NCBI GenBank assembly: GCA_031273925.1
Contig: JAISQW010000004.1
Coordinates: 26,158-90,157 of the forward strand
Length of the DNA stretch: 64,000 bases
Origin: Endomicrobium sp.
GTDB lineage: Bacteria; Elusimicrobiota; Endomicrobiia; Endomicrobiales; Endomicrobiaceae
Direction: 5' to 3'
A program made the translations under genes and the position numbers. Position 1 is the first letter of the stretch, and each line of letters starts with the position of its first letter. Below the pieces are notes generated by a model. That model saw only the letters and a program-made list of their open reading frames with translations, was not told the DNA's origin and made no database searches. Shown piece by piece: positions 1 through 8,331 of this stretch.

Positions 1-2
1 GA

Positions 3-188
3 CGTTTTTTTGAAGCAAAAAAACTTGAATTATCAATTAAAAATATTAAATATCAAAACAATTTATTAAAACAAAGAATATACTATATAGAAAACGAACC
101 ATTATATTTGGAAAAAATAATTCGTAGAGAATTAGATGTTGTTGCTAATGGTGAAATAGAATATAAATTTTTATTGAAAAAAAATTGA
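3..188 (+). CDS. FtsB/DivIC-family septum formation protein (3' part only)
   Basis: The reading frame is already open at the window edge and ends in TGA at 186-188, so only the C-terminal 61 residues are visible. They form a charged coiled-coil stretch followed by a section reading LEKIIRRELDVVANGEIEYKF. That matches the conserved end of FtsB/DivIC proteins, where a 'REELGLVKPGE..YKF'-type ending follows the coiled coil. In the family this is a small bitopic membrane protein of the divisome that works with FtsL and FtsQ. The N-terminal membrane segment would lie before the window. The assignment rests on this ending and the size, so it is probable rather than certain. Confidence 0.7.
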   Translation, partial: RFFEAKKLELSIKNIKYQNNLLKQRIYYIENEPLYLEKIIRRELDVVANGEIEYKFLLKKN

Positions 189-214
189 CACATAAAATTA
201 TCTTTTTATATACT
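185..214 (+). promoter_or_regulatory. Sigma70-type promoter of the LPS operon
   Basis: A perfect -35 box TTGACA (185-190) is followed after 18 bases by TATACT (209-214). The -35 overlaps the stop codon of the upstream FtsB-like gene. The expected start of transcription lies near 221, about 35 bases before the hldD start codon. Confidence 0.75.
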
Positions 215-257
215 AATAAGTATAGTATGTTTGTATATCTGTATAATAAGGGTTATT

Positions 258-1220
258 ATGATAATATTAACTGGTGGAGCAGGTTTTATAGGTAGTTGTT
301 TTTTGTGGAAACTAAATAGTGAAGGAATAAAAGATATTTTAGTTGTTGATCATTTTGGAAGTGGAGAAAAATGGAAAAATTTGTCATGTAAAAATTATTA
401 TAATTACATGGAAAAAAATGATTTTTTAAATGCTGTCATAAAAAAACAAATTTTGAAACCTGACATTGTTATACATCTTGGAGCATGCAGTTCAACAACT
501 TTTTCTGATGCAAGTTATTATATAAAAAATAATTATGAGTATTCTAAGATTCTTGCTTTATGGGCATTTGAATGTGGTGCTTATTTTATGTATGCATCAT
601 CTGCAGCAACTTATGGTGATGGTAAATTTGGTTTTGGAGATGATTTAGAAACAACAAAAAAATTATCACCATTAAATATATATGGTTTCACTAAACATAT
701 GTTTGACTTATGGCTTATAAATAATAATTATATTGATAAAGTTATTGGGTTAAAATTTTTTAATGTTTTTGGCCCGAATGAATATCATAAAGGCAATATG
801 CGTAGTGTAATTTGCAAGAGTTTTTATGATATTTTAAAAAATGGGTCTATAAAATTGTTTAAGTCATATAATTTAAATTATTTTAATGGTGAGCAATGTA
901 GAGATTTTATATATATAAAAGATGTTGTTAATGCAATGTATTTTTTTTTTAAAAATCCTTTAAAAAGAGGTATATTTAATTTAGGTACTGGTAAACCAAA
1001 AACATGGAATGATATTGCAAAATCAATATTTATGATACTTGGCAAAAAAGAAAAAATCAAATATATTGATATGCCAGATTATGTTAAAATAAAATATCAA
1101 TATTTTACAAAAGCAAATATACTTAATCTTAGAGATAATGGATATAATGAACAATTTATGGAATTAAGGGATTCTATCGAAGACTACTATTTTTACTTGA
1201 GAAACGGATTTTTTTTATAA
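258..1220 (+). CDS. hldD: ADP-L-glycero-D-manno-heptose 6-epimerase
   Basis: This enzyme epimerises ADP-D-glycero-beta-D-manno-heptose to the L,D form used for the LPS inner core. It is an extended short-chain dehydrogenase of 320 residues with the nucleotide-binding GGAGFIG at residues 6-12, a serine pair near 114-115 and the Tyr142-x3-Lys146 catalytic pair. The segment FNVFGPNEYHKGNM and the C-terminal YFTKAN region follow the E. coli HldD pattern closely. ATG 258 is chosen because the protein then begins MIILTGGAGFIG, as in the family, with an AAGGG ribosome site just upstream. An upstream in-frame start at 231 would add nine residues not seen in the family. It is the first gene of an eight-gene LPS cluster. 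Confidence 0.95.
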   Translation: MIILTGGAGFIGSCFLWKLNSEGIKDILVVDHFGSGEKWKNLSCKNYYNYMEKNDFLNAVIKKQILKPDIVIHLGACSSTTFSDASYYIKNNYEYSKILALWAFECGAYFMYASSAATYGDGKFGFGDDLETTKKLSPLNIYGFTKHMFDLWLINNNYIDKVIGLKFFNVFGPNEYHKGNMRSVICKSFYDILKNGSIKLFKSYNLNYFNGEQCRDFIYIKDVVNAMYFFFKNPLKRGIFNLGTGKPKTWNDIAKSIFMILGKKEKIKYIDMPDYVKIKYQYFTKANILNLRDNGYNEQFMELRDSIEDYYFYLRNGFFL

Positions 1221-1251
1221 AAAAAATTAAATTTGCGGAGTAAATACAAAC

Positions 1252-2235
1252 ATGAATCTTATTGACATTATATCTTCGTTTAGTGGAAAGGTTATTTTAG
1301 TTATAGGAGATGTGATGATTGATAGGTTTGTATATGGAAAAGTAAGAGGTGTTTCTCATGAAATATCAATACCTATTATAGATGTTATTAAAGAAACAGA
1401 AACAATTGGTGGTGCAGGAAATGTTGCAAATAATATAGTGGCTTTAGGCGGTAAAGCAATAATTGTAAGTGTGATAGGTGAAGATATAACTGGAGCGTTA
1501 TTAATTAAGCTACTTCAACAAAGAAAAATTATTCATAATTATCTAATTCATGATTATCAAAGACCAACTACCGAAAAAACAAGAATCATATCTACAAATC
1601 AACAAGTTTTAAGAATAGATAAAGAAACAAAAAAAACACTAAAACCATATATAGAATCAAAAATTCTTAAAAATATAGAAATATTGATAAAAAAAGTTAA
1701 TGCTGTGATAATTTCTGATTATGGTAAAGGAGTTGTGACTTCATTAATTCTTAAGAAAACAATTTTTCTCGCAAGAAAAAATAAAATCCCGATAACAGTA
1801 GATCCAAAAATAGAAAATTTTAAAAGATATAAAAATGTAACAACAATAACTCCAAATGAAAATGAAGCAATTCAAGGTATGAAAGCAAAAAATATAAAAA
1901 CTAATGATGATATAGTAATTCTTGGTAAAAGAATTTTAAAAATATTAAAAGCCAATTCTATAGTTATTACACGTGGGAAAAAAGGTATAACTCTTATTCA
2001 ATCTAACGACAAAGTCGTAAATATTCCAACAAGAGCGAAAGAAGTTTATGATGTAACTGGTGCAGGAGATACTATTATATCTACTATGACTCTAGCATTA
2101 GCAGCAAACGCAGATTTATTAAATGCTGTAGAAATAGCTAATTTTGCTGCTAGTGTCATTGTTGGAAAGTTTGGAACAGTTACAATAACTCCTACGGAAC
2201 TTATAAAAGTTATTGAGAGTTTTTATAAAAAATGA
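1252..2235 (+). CDS. rfaE1: D-glycero-beta-D-manno-heptose-7-phosphate kinase (HldE N-terminal-type)
   Basis: This PfkB/ribokinase-fold sugar kinase has 327 residues and carries the family signature DVTGAGDT around residues 267-274, with the catalytic aspartate in GAGD. It phosphorylates heptose-7-phosphate at C1 for ADP-heptose synthesis. E. coli HldE fuses this kinase to an adenylyltransferase. Here the protein stops after the kinase domain, so the transferase must be a separate gene (rfaE2/hldC-type), which is not in this window. A GCGGAG ribosome site precedes ATG 1252. The stop overlaps the kdsB start by four bases (ATGA), which implies translational coupling. Confidence 0.93.
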   Translation: MNLIDIISSFSGKVILVIGDVMIDRFVYGKVRGVSHEISIPIIDVIKETETIGGAGNVANNIVALGGKAIIVSVIGEDITGALLIKLLQQRKIIHNYLIHDYQRPTTEKTRIISTNQQVLRIDKETKKTLKPYIESKILKNIEILIKKVNAVIISDYGKGVVTSLILKKTIFLARKNKIPITVDPKIENFKRYKNVTTITPNENEAIQGMKAKNIKTNDDIVILGKRILKILKANSIVITRGKKGITLIQSNDKVVNIPTRAKEVYDVTGAGDTIISTMTLALAANADLLNAVEIANFAASVIVGKFGTVTITPTELIKVIESFYKK

Positions 2236-2954
2236 AGATAGCTGTAATTATACCATCAAGGTATGGATCCAGTCGTTTTCCAGGTAAATCATTGATTTTA
2301 ATAAAAGGTAAACCTGTTGTACAATATGTTCTGGAAAAAATTAAAATGTGTAAGAATATAGATTTTTTTGCAGTAGCTACAGATGATCAGCGTATTTATA
2401 ATGTTGTTAAAAATCTTGGGTTTAATGCTTTCATGACATTAAAAAATTGCAAAACTGGTACGGATAGAATAGCTTTTGTTGCGAAAAAGTTTTTAAAAGA
2501 TTATAATATTTTTATTAACGTCCAATGTGATGAATTTTTGTTAAATTCAAAGTCTGTTGATAGATTGGCGATTTCATTTAAAAATGATAAACATCTAGAA
2601 TATGCAACTTTAGCTTGTCATATAAATAAACAATCTGCTATAAAAAATCCGAATATTGTGAAAGTTGTTTTTGATAAAAATAAGTACGCATTATATTTTT
2701 CAAGATTTGCCATTCCATACAATAGAGATATTAAAAAAATTAAACATTATAAACATATAGGTATATATGGATATCAAAGGAAAGTTTTATTAAAATTTTC
2801 AAGAATTAGAATGTCTTCTTTAGAGATAGCAGAAAATCTTGAACAATTAAGAGCTTTAGAAAATAAAATTAAAATAAAAATTATTGTTGTAAGAGATAAT
2901 AGTTTAAGTATTGATGTTCCAGAAGATGTGCTAAAAGTTGAGGAAATTTGTTGA
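2232..2954 (+). CDS. kdsB: 3-deoxy-manno-octulosonate cytidylyltransferase (CMP-Kdo synthetase)
   Basis: KdsB activates Kdo with CTP to give CMP-Kdo, the donor for Kdo transfer to lipid A. The N-terminus carries the nucleotide-binding motif IPSRYGSSRFPGKSL (residues 7-21), and NVQCDEF corresponds to the metal/CTP-binding 'NVQGDEP' of the family. Cysteine replaces glycine, and phenylalanine replaces proline, in that motif. The length (240 residues) is typical. The start overlaps rfaE1 by four bases, and the end is followed immediately by kdsA, so the genes are co-transcribed. Confidence 0.93.
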   Translation: MKIAVIIPSRYGSSRFPGKSLILIKGKPVVQYVLEKIKMCKNIDFFAVATDDQRIYNVVKNLGFNAFMTLKNCKTGTDRIAFVAKKFLKDYNIFINVQCDEFLLNSKSVDRLAISFKNDKHLEYATLACHINKQSAIKNPNIVKVVFDKNKYALYFSRFAIPYNRDIKKIKHYKHIGIYGYQRKVLLKFSRIRMSSLEIAENLEQLRALENKIKIKIIVVRDNSLSIDVPEDVLKVEEIC

Positions 2955-2959
2955 TAAAA

Positions 2960-3793
2960 ATGGAAAACAAGTGTATTATAATTAATCAAAATATTACTAT
3001 GTCAAATGACAAGCCTATTGTAATTATAGCAGGACCTTGTGTTATTGAAAGTGAACAACATGTTTTAATGTTAGCTACAAGTTTAAAAAAAATAATATCC
3101 GAGTTTAAAATGCCTTTTATTTTTAAAACATCTTATGATAAGGCTAACCGTTCATCATTTTGTTCATATAGAGGACCAGGGGTTGATGATGGGTTAAAAA
3201 TACTTGCGGAAGTAAAAAGGAGATTAAATTTACCAATTATTACAGATGTTCACACTGAGATTCAAGTTCCAAAAGTTGCACGTGTTGTAGATTTTTTACA
3301 AATACCAGCATTTTTGTCACGTCAAACAGATTTAATAAAAGCATGTGCTTATACTGGTAAACCTATTAATATAAAAAAGGGTCAATTTTTGGCTCCGGAT
3401 GATATTTTTAATGTTGTAAAAAAAGCAGAAAACTTTGGATGTAAAAAATTATCTATTACTGAAAGAGGTGTTTCTTTTGGATATCATAATTTGATTGTAG
3501 ATTTTAGAGGTATAGAAATAATGAAACAAACAGGATATCCAATCATATTTGATGCAACTCATAGTGTTCAAATTCCTGGTGGATATGGTACATATAGTGG
3601 TGGAAATAGAGAATTTGTTTTACCTCTTTCAAAAGCGGCTTCAGCAATAGGTATTTCTGCATTATTCCTTGAAGTTCATGAAAATCCAGATAGTGCCCTT
3701 TCAGATGGAGCTAATAGTCTTAATTTAGAATGTTTTCGTAAATTACTTAAATATATTAAAGATATAGATAACTTAGTTAAGCGAAAATTATAA
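2960..3793 (+). CDS. kdsA: 3-deoxy-D-manno-octulosonate 8-phosphate synthase, metal-dependent type
   Basis: KdsA condenses phosphoenolpyruvate with arabinose-5-phosphate to give Kdo-8-phosphate. The 277-residue protein has IAGPCVIES near the N-terminus (Cys27), KANRSS, IPAFLSRQTDL, VKKGQFLAP, DATHSVQ(I)PGG and EVHENPDSALSDG. KANRSS separates Kdo8P synthases from DAHP synthases. The cysteine in GPC marks the metal-dependent class II; E. coli KdsA has asparagine there. ATG 2960 aligns with the E. coli N-terminus. TTG codons at 2948 and 2951 lie closer to an AGGA ribosome site and are alternatives. It follows kdsB directly. Confidence 0.94.
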   Translation: MENKCIIINQNITMSNDKPIVIIAGPCVIESEQHVLMLATSLKKIISEFKMPFIFKTSYDKANRSSFCSYRGPGVDDGLKILAEVKRRLNLPIITDVHTEIQVPKVARVVDFLQIPAFLSRQTDLIKACAYTGKPINIKKGQFLAPDDIFNVVKKAENFGCKKLSITERGVSFGYHNLIVDFRGIEIMKQTGYPIIFDATHSVQIPGGYGTYSGGNREFVLPLSKAASAIGISALFLEVHENPDSALSDGANSLNLECFRKLLKYIKDIDNLVKRKL

Positions 3794-3818
3794 GTAAAAA
3801 CAATTGTTGCAAAAAAAA

Positions 3819-4367
3819 ATGAATTTGAATAAAAATAATACTATAACCATAAAAGCAAAAAATGTTAAGATTTTAGCTTGTGATGTTGATGGTGTTTTGA
3901 CTAATGGTAAAATAATAATGTCTAATAATATTGAAGAAATAAAGATATGGAACGTAAAAGATGGATTTGGATATAATGAACTTGCAAAAATAATACCAAA
4001 AATAAAAACTGCTTGGATAACAGCTGCTAAATCTTCTAATCAAGTTAAATGGCGAGCAAAGAATTTACAAATAGATTGTCTTATTCAAAATTGTTCACAC
4101 AAAAAAAACGCTTTAGAAAAAATATTAAAAAAAAACAAATTAAATATGTCAGAAGTAGCTTACATTGGTGATGATTTACTAGATCTTTGTATTTTAAAAA
4201 CAGTTGGGTTTTCAATATGTCCTATGGATGCTTCTAATGATATAAAAAATATCGTTGACTATGTTTCTAATTTTAATGGTGGTGAAGGAGTTGTTAGAGA
4301 AGTAATAGAAATTATTATTAAAGCAAAAGGAAAATGGTGTAAAATTTTAAATAAATATACATGTTAA
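3819..4367 (+). CDS. kdsC: 3-deoxy-D-manno-octulosonate 8-phosphate phosphatase
   Basis: This is a capless HAD-family phosphatase of 182 residues that removes phosphate from Kdo-8-phosphate. Visible motifs are the nucleophile/acid pair in ACDVDGVLT (Asp22, Asp24), IGDDLLDL as motif IV, and the C-terminal GGEGVVRE that is typical of KdsC. ATG 3819 is chosen as the only in-frame ATG near the expected N-terminus. The ribosome site is weak. It sits between kdsA and lptC, as in the kdsC-lptC-lptA-lptB order of Proteobacteria. An arabinose-5-phosphate isomerase (kdsD) is not present here. Confidence 0.93.
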   Translation: MNLNKNNTITIKAKNVKILACDVDGVLTNGKIIMSNNIEEIKIWNVKDGFGYNELAKIIPKIKTAWITAAKSSNQVKWRAKNLQIDCLIQNCSHKKNALEKILKKNKLNMSEVAYIGDDLLDLCILKTVGFSICPMDASNDIKNIVDYVSNFNGGEGVVREVIEIIIKAKGKWCKILNKYTC

Positions 4368-4415
4368 ATCAAAATTACTATTATAATTTTTATATAGTAT
4401 CATTATGGATTTTTT

Positions 4416-4958
4416 GTGATTTTTTGTAAGAATTTTTTTATATGTATATCATTATTATTAATGATGTTTTTTGTTTTTTATAGTTATAAAACAAGTACAA
4501 AAACAAAAAATGTTACTGTCTCTACTGCTACAGTTGGAATTTCTCATATCATAAAAAATTTTTTTACAATACAAGATGTGGAAAAAGTAAAAATTATTTT
4601 AAAAGCAGTATCAGCTGTAGTAAATAAAAATAATAAAAACATTAATTTAAAATTATTAACTTTAAAATTTCATGATAATGATAAATATGTTTTAACTCTT
4701 ACTGCAGAAGAAGCTAATATAAATACTATGACATACGACGTTTTAGGTGTAGGGAAATGTAGTTTAGATACTGCTAGTGGTGAACACTTGGAAACTATAA
4801 ATTTAAATTACGATGCAAAAAAAAAAATAATTTATAGCAATAATAACATTAAAATAATAAAATCCAATGAGATAATATATGGGACAAGTTTTAAATCAGA
4901 TATTAAATTTAATAAAATTGTTATTAAAAATCAAAAAGTTATTTTTAATAAAGTTTAA
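4416..4958 (+). CDS. lptC: LPS export protein LptC (probable)
   Basis: The 180-residue protein has one N-terminal membrane anchor (about residues 4-23) followed by a periplasmic domain rich in alternating beta-type sequence. It lies directly between kdsC and the lptA/lptB pair. The LptC family is bitopic with a beta-jellyroll that passes LPS from LptFG to LptA. Sequence conservation in the family is low, so the call rests on topology, size and position. The best start is GTG 4416. An ATG at 4405 is out of frame and stops after four codons. The coding end overlaps the start of lptA. Confidence 0.75.
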   Translation: MIFCKNFFICISLLLMMFFVFYSYKTSTKTKNVTVSTATVGISHIIKNFFTIQDVEKVKIILKAVSAVVNKNNKNINLKLLTLKFHDNDKYVLTLTAEEANINTMTYDVLGVGKCSLDTASGEHLETINLNYDAKKKIIYSNNNIKIIKSNEIIYGTSFKSDIKFNKIVIKNQKVIFNKV

Positions 4959-5604
4959 TATTTTTTTATTAATTTGCATATTTTTTAGTGAATTTTTATT
5001 GCTTGGTAAAAACATCGTTTTTACTGGAAATGAAATGGAAATAATAAAAGATGTAAAAGTTATTAGTTCTAAAGGTAATTCTAAAATTTTAACGAATGAT
5101 ATTATGATAACTGCTGATAAAATAGTTTATAATAAATCAAAATTTGAAATTAGAGCTTTTGATAATGTTAAAGTACTATCAAAAAATTTAAAAGGTGAAT
5201 TTATTGAGATTTATGGAGATCGTGCAAATTATAATATGAATACTCAAAATGGAAAAGTTTTAGGAGATCAGATTTGTCTTAAATATTTTACAGAAATATT
5301 TTTCCCAAGTTTTACTTTATATACAAAAAATTTTTTTTTTGATACTAAAACTAAGACATTTAGTGTTTATGGAAATGTTGAAATTTTGACTTCTACTATA
5401 AAAATTTATTCTGATAATGGCATTTTTACTGAAAAATCACATAGTATGATGTTTACAAAAAATGTAAAAAAACCTGTTGCTATTATTAACTATAATAATA
5501 AAAGTGTATATTATGAAGCTGATAAGATGTTTTTTTATTATGCTGAAAATCAAAAAAGAATGGTTATGAGTGGTTCAGTTTATGCTAAAATTGAAATGGT
5601 ATAA
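4879..5604 (+). CDS. lptA: LPS transport periplasmic protein LptA (OstA-like)
   Basis: The N-terminus is basic, then strongly hydrophobic (around FNIFLLICIFFSEFLLLG), which fits an export signal. The mature part is built from beta-strand repeats such as NDIMITADKIVYN...FEIRAFDNVKV and MFTKNVKKPV, the pattern of OstA/LptA jellyroll strands that bridge the periplasm. The start is uncertain. ATG 4879 has a weak GAGAT upstream but gives a long leader. TTG 4918 gives a more usual signal-peptide length. Either way the gene begins inside lptC, an overlap of 40-80 bases. It is followed by lptB after three bases. Confidence 0.8.
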   Translation: MGQVLNQILNLIKLLLKIKKLFLIKFNIFLLICIFFSEFLLLGKNIVFTGNEMEIIKDVKVISSKGNSKILTNDIMITADKIVYNKSKFEIRAFDNVKVLSKNLKGEFIEIYGDRANYNMNTQNGKVLGDQICLKYFTEIFFPSFTLYTKNFFFDTKTKTFSVYGNVEILTSTIKIYSDNGIFTEKSHSMMFTKNVKKPVAIINYNNKSVYYEADKMFFYYAENQKRMVMSGSVYAKIEMV

Positions 5605-5607
5605 AAA

Positions 5608-6327
5608 ATGATATTAAAGGCAAAAAACTTAGTTAAAAAATATAAAAATAAAGTAGTTGTAAATGGCATAAATATAACTATAAAACAGGGTGAAATTGTA
5701 GGTTTATTAGGGCCTAATGGAGCAGGTAAAACAACTACATTTTATATGACTGTTGGTATAATTAAACCATGTTATGGTAAAATTTATCTTGATAATATGG
5801 AAATAACTAATCTAGCAATGTATAAAAGAGCAAGAGCAGGTATAGGGTATCTTTCTCAAGAACCATCAATATTTCGTGGACTTAATGTTGAAGATAATCT
5901 TATATCTATAACTCAAATGCTTCATATTTCAAAGTTTGAAGAAAAAGAAAAAGTAAATATGCTACTTAAAAATTTTGGACTTATAAAGTTTCGTAAACAA
6001 TCTAGCTTAAGTTTATCGGGAGGAGAAAAAAGAAGACTTGAAATTGCAAGAGCAATGATAACAGATCCTAAATTTTTACTTTTAGACGAACCTTTTGCTG
6101 GCATTGACCCTATAACAGTTTATGATATACAAAAAATTATTATGAAATTAAAAGAAAAAAAAATAGGAATTCTTATAACGGATCATAATGTTCGAGAAAC
6201 CCTCGAAATTATTGATAGAGCATATGTGATTTATGATGGTAAAATTTTATTTGAAGGTGATTCTAAGGAGTTGCTTAAGAATCATGAGGCAAGGAAAATA
6301 TATCTTGGAAGTAATTTTAGATTGTAA
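5608..6327 (+). CDS. lptB: LPS export ABC transporter ATP-binding protein
   Basis: This 239-residue ABC ATPase has Walker A GPNGAGKTTT (near 34-43), Q-loop YLSQEPSIF, signature LSGGEKRRLEIARA, Walker B LLLDEPFAGIDP and the switch histidine in ITDHNVRET. The LSGGEKRR and EPFAGIDP segments are typical of LptB. In the family it powers extraction of LPS by LptF/LptG, which are not in this window. It ends the LPS cluster that begins with hldD. Confidence 0.95.
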   Translation: MILKAKNLVKKYKNKVVVNGINITIKQGEIVGLLGPNGAGKTTTFYMTVGIIKPCYGKIYLDNMEITNLAMYKRARAGIGYLSQEPSIFRGLNVEDNLISITQMLHISKFEEKEKVNMLLKNFGLIKFRKQSSLSLSGGEKRRLEIARAMITDPKFLLLDEPFAGIDPITVYDIQKIIMKLKEKKIGILITDHNVRETLEIIDRAYVIYDGKILFEGDSKELLKNHEARKIYLGSNFRL

Positions 6328-6402
6328 TTACTATAAACATTTACATATTTGATGTACAGTTTTATAAAAATTTACAAACAAATTGTGAAATATTTCTTAT
6401 AT

Positions 6403-6431
6403 ATTACAAAAAATTAAAAATATAGTATAAT
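6403..6431 (+). promoter_or_regulatory. Probable promoter for lepA
   Basis: ATTACA (6403-6408) lies 17 bases upstream of a perfect TATAAT (6426-6431) in the gap between lptB and lepA. The -35 matches the consensus at four of six positions. No strong ribosome site precedes lepA. Confidence 0.5.
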
Positions 6432-6504
6432 ATATCTCAGCAATAAAAAAATAGAATGTTTGTTATTTTAATATTAAGTTAATAAAAAAGTACGTTCTTT
6501 TATA

Positions 6505-8289
6505 ATGTTTAATATAAGGAATTTCTGTATAATAGCACATATAGATCATGGGAAGAGTACTCTTGCTGATAGATTTCTCGAGTATACTAAGACAGTATCT
6601 CGCAGAGAAATGAAAAATCAGGTTCTTGATGGTATGGAATTAGAAAGAGAAAGAGGAATTACAATAAAAGCAAAACCGGTAAGAATGAGTTATGTTAGTC
6701 AGGATAATAAAAAATATATTCTCAATCTAATTGATACACCTGGACATGTTGATTTTACATGTGAGGTATCAAGATCGCTTTTAGTATGTGAAGGTGCGGT
6801 TTTGGTAATTGATGCAACACAAGGTATAGAGGCACAAACACTTGCTAACACTTTGCTAGCAAAAAGGTCTGGTTTAAAAATAATACCAGTTATAAACAAA
6901 ATAGATTTGTATAATGCTGATGTTAATAGAGTTCATGAACAAATAAAAAATATGCTTAATTTGAATATAGAACCTGTTTTGGCAAGTGCAAAAACAGGTT
7001 CTGGGGTTGTCGAAATTATAAATTCTATAATTAGGCACATTCCCCCACCAAATATTTTTATAAATAAACCTCTTTCAGCTTTAATTTTTGATTCCTTTTA
7101 TGATTCTTACAGAGGAGTTATAATTATTGTAAGAATTTTTGATGGTAGAGTTCATAAAGGAATGAAATTAAGGTTTATTAGATCTGGTGTCACACATGAT
7201 GTCTTGGAAGTTGGTTATATGATGATAAAAATGGTTAAATCAAAAGAACTAGTTTCTGGAGAAGTTGGATATATAATTACAAATATAAAAAATATATATG
7301 ATATTAAAATTGGAGATACAGTTACTGAAAATACAAATCTTACAAAAAATATTCATAAAGGATATAAAGAAATAAAACCATTACTTTACGCAGGGTTTTA
7401 TCCTGATAATGCTTCTGATTATAATAGTCTGAAAACATCTCTAGAAAAATTGAAATTATCTGATTCATCTCTTGTTTATTCTTCTGATATTTCTTTGGCC
7501 TTAGGTATTGGATTTAGATGTGGATTTTTAGGATCTTTACATTTAGAAATAATTAGAGAAAGATTGAAAAGGGAGTTTAATATTAAACTTTTGGTTACAA
7601 TTCCAAATGTTATATATAAAATAAATGTCAAAAATAAATTGATTGTAATAGATAGTCCAACAAAATTTCCTACTAATGTTGATATTAAAGAAGTATTTGA
7701 ACCTTATGTTGAAGCAACAATCATTTGTCCTTCAAGTTGTTTAGGATCAATATTGAAATTATGTCAACAGAAAAGAGGGAAACAAATTTTGATAAAGTAC
7801 ATAAGTATTGAAACAATAATATTAAAATATAATATGCCACTTGCTGAAATTATTATTGATTTTTACGACACTTTAAAATCAATTTCAAAAGGATATGCAT
7901 CTTTTGATTATGAATATATATCGCATCAAGTTGGTGATTTGGTAAAACTCGAAATTTTATTAAATTCTAAAATTATAGATGCTTTTACAATTATAGTACA
8001 TAAAGATAAAGCGTATAGTTTCGCACGTTATTTTACAAAAAAATTGAAATCTATTATTCCACGTCATATGATTGAAATTTATATACAAGCAAAAACGCAA
8101 GGAAAAATAATTGCAAGAGAAACAATTCCAGCTATGCGTAAAGATGTCATTGCTAAATGTTATGGAGGAGACATAACGCGAAAACGTAAACTTCTTGAGA
8201 AACAAAAAGAAGGCAAACGCAAAATGAGACAATTTGGTAAAATTGGCATTCCATCAGAAGTTTTTCTTGAAATTCTTAAAATGAATTAA
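6505..8289 (+). CDS. lepA: Elongation factor 4 (LepA, ribosomal back-translocase GTPase)
   Basis: LepA is a translational GTPase that binds stalled or mis-translocated ribosomes. The 594-residue length is normal. The G motifs are visible: AHIDHGKST (G1), RERGITIK (G2), DTPGHVDF (G3), NKIDL (G4) and SAKTG (G5). The LepA-specific C-terminal domain follows, including IPSEVFLEILK near the end and YGGDITRKRKLLEKQKEGK, which is diagnostic against EF-G. The start ATG 6505 gives the family N-terminus (NIRNFCIIAHIDHGK). Confidence 0.97.
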   Translation: MFNIRNFCIIAHIDHGKSTLADRFLEYTKTVSRREMKNQVLDGMELERERGITIKAKPVRMSYVSQDNKKYILNLIDTPGHVDFTCEVSRSLLVCEGAVLVIDATQGIEAQTLANTLLAKRSGLKIIPVINKIDLYNADVNRVHEQIKNMLNLNIEPVLASAKTGSGVVEIINSIIRHIPPPNIFINKPLSALIFDSFYDSYRGVIIIVRIFDGRVHKGMKLRFIRSGVTHDVLEVGYMMIKMVKSKELVSGEVGYIITNIKNIYDIKIGDTVTENTNLTKNIHKGYKEIKPLLYAGFYPDNASDYNSLKTSLEKLKLSDSSLVYSSDISLALGIGFRCGFLGSLHLEIIRERLKREFNIKLLVTIPNVIYKINVKNKLIVIDSPTKFPTNVDIKEVFEPYVEATIICPSSCLGSILKLCQQKRGKQILIKYISIETIILKYNMPLAEIIIDFYDTLKSISKGYASFDYEYISHQVGDLVKLEILLNSKIIDAFTIIVHKDKAYSFARYFTKKLKSIIPRHMIEIYIQAKTQGKIIARETIPAMRKDVIAKCYGGDITRKRKLLEKQKEGKRKMRQFGKIGIPSEVFLEILKMN

Positions 8290-8331
8290 AGTGAGATTAA
8301 AAAATAATATAGATTGATTTAATGGGGATAT

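Noticed and set aside
231..257. Nine-residue upstream extension of hldD
   Set aside because: It would place a start in the promoter leader and add residues absent from the family. ATG 258 has the ribosome site and gives the canonical N-terminus.
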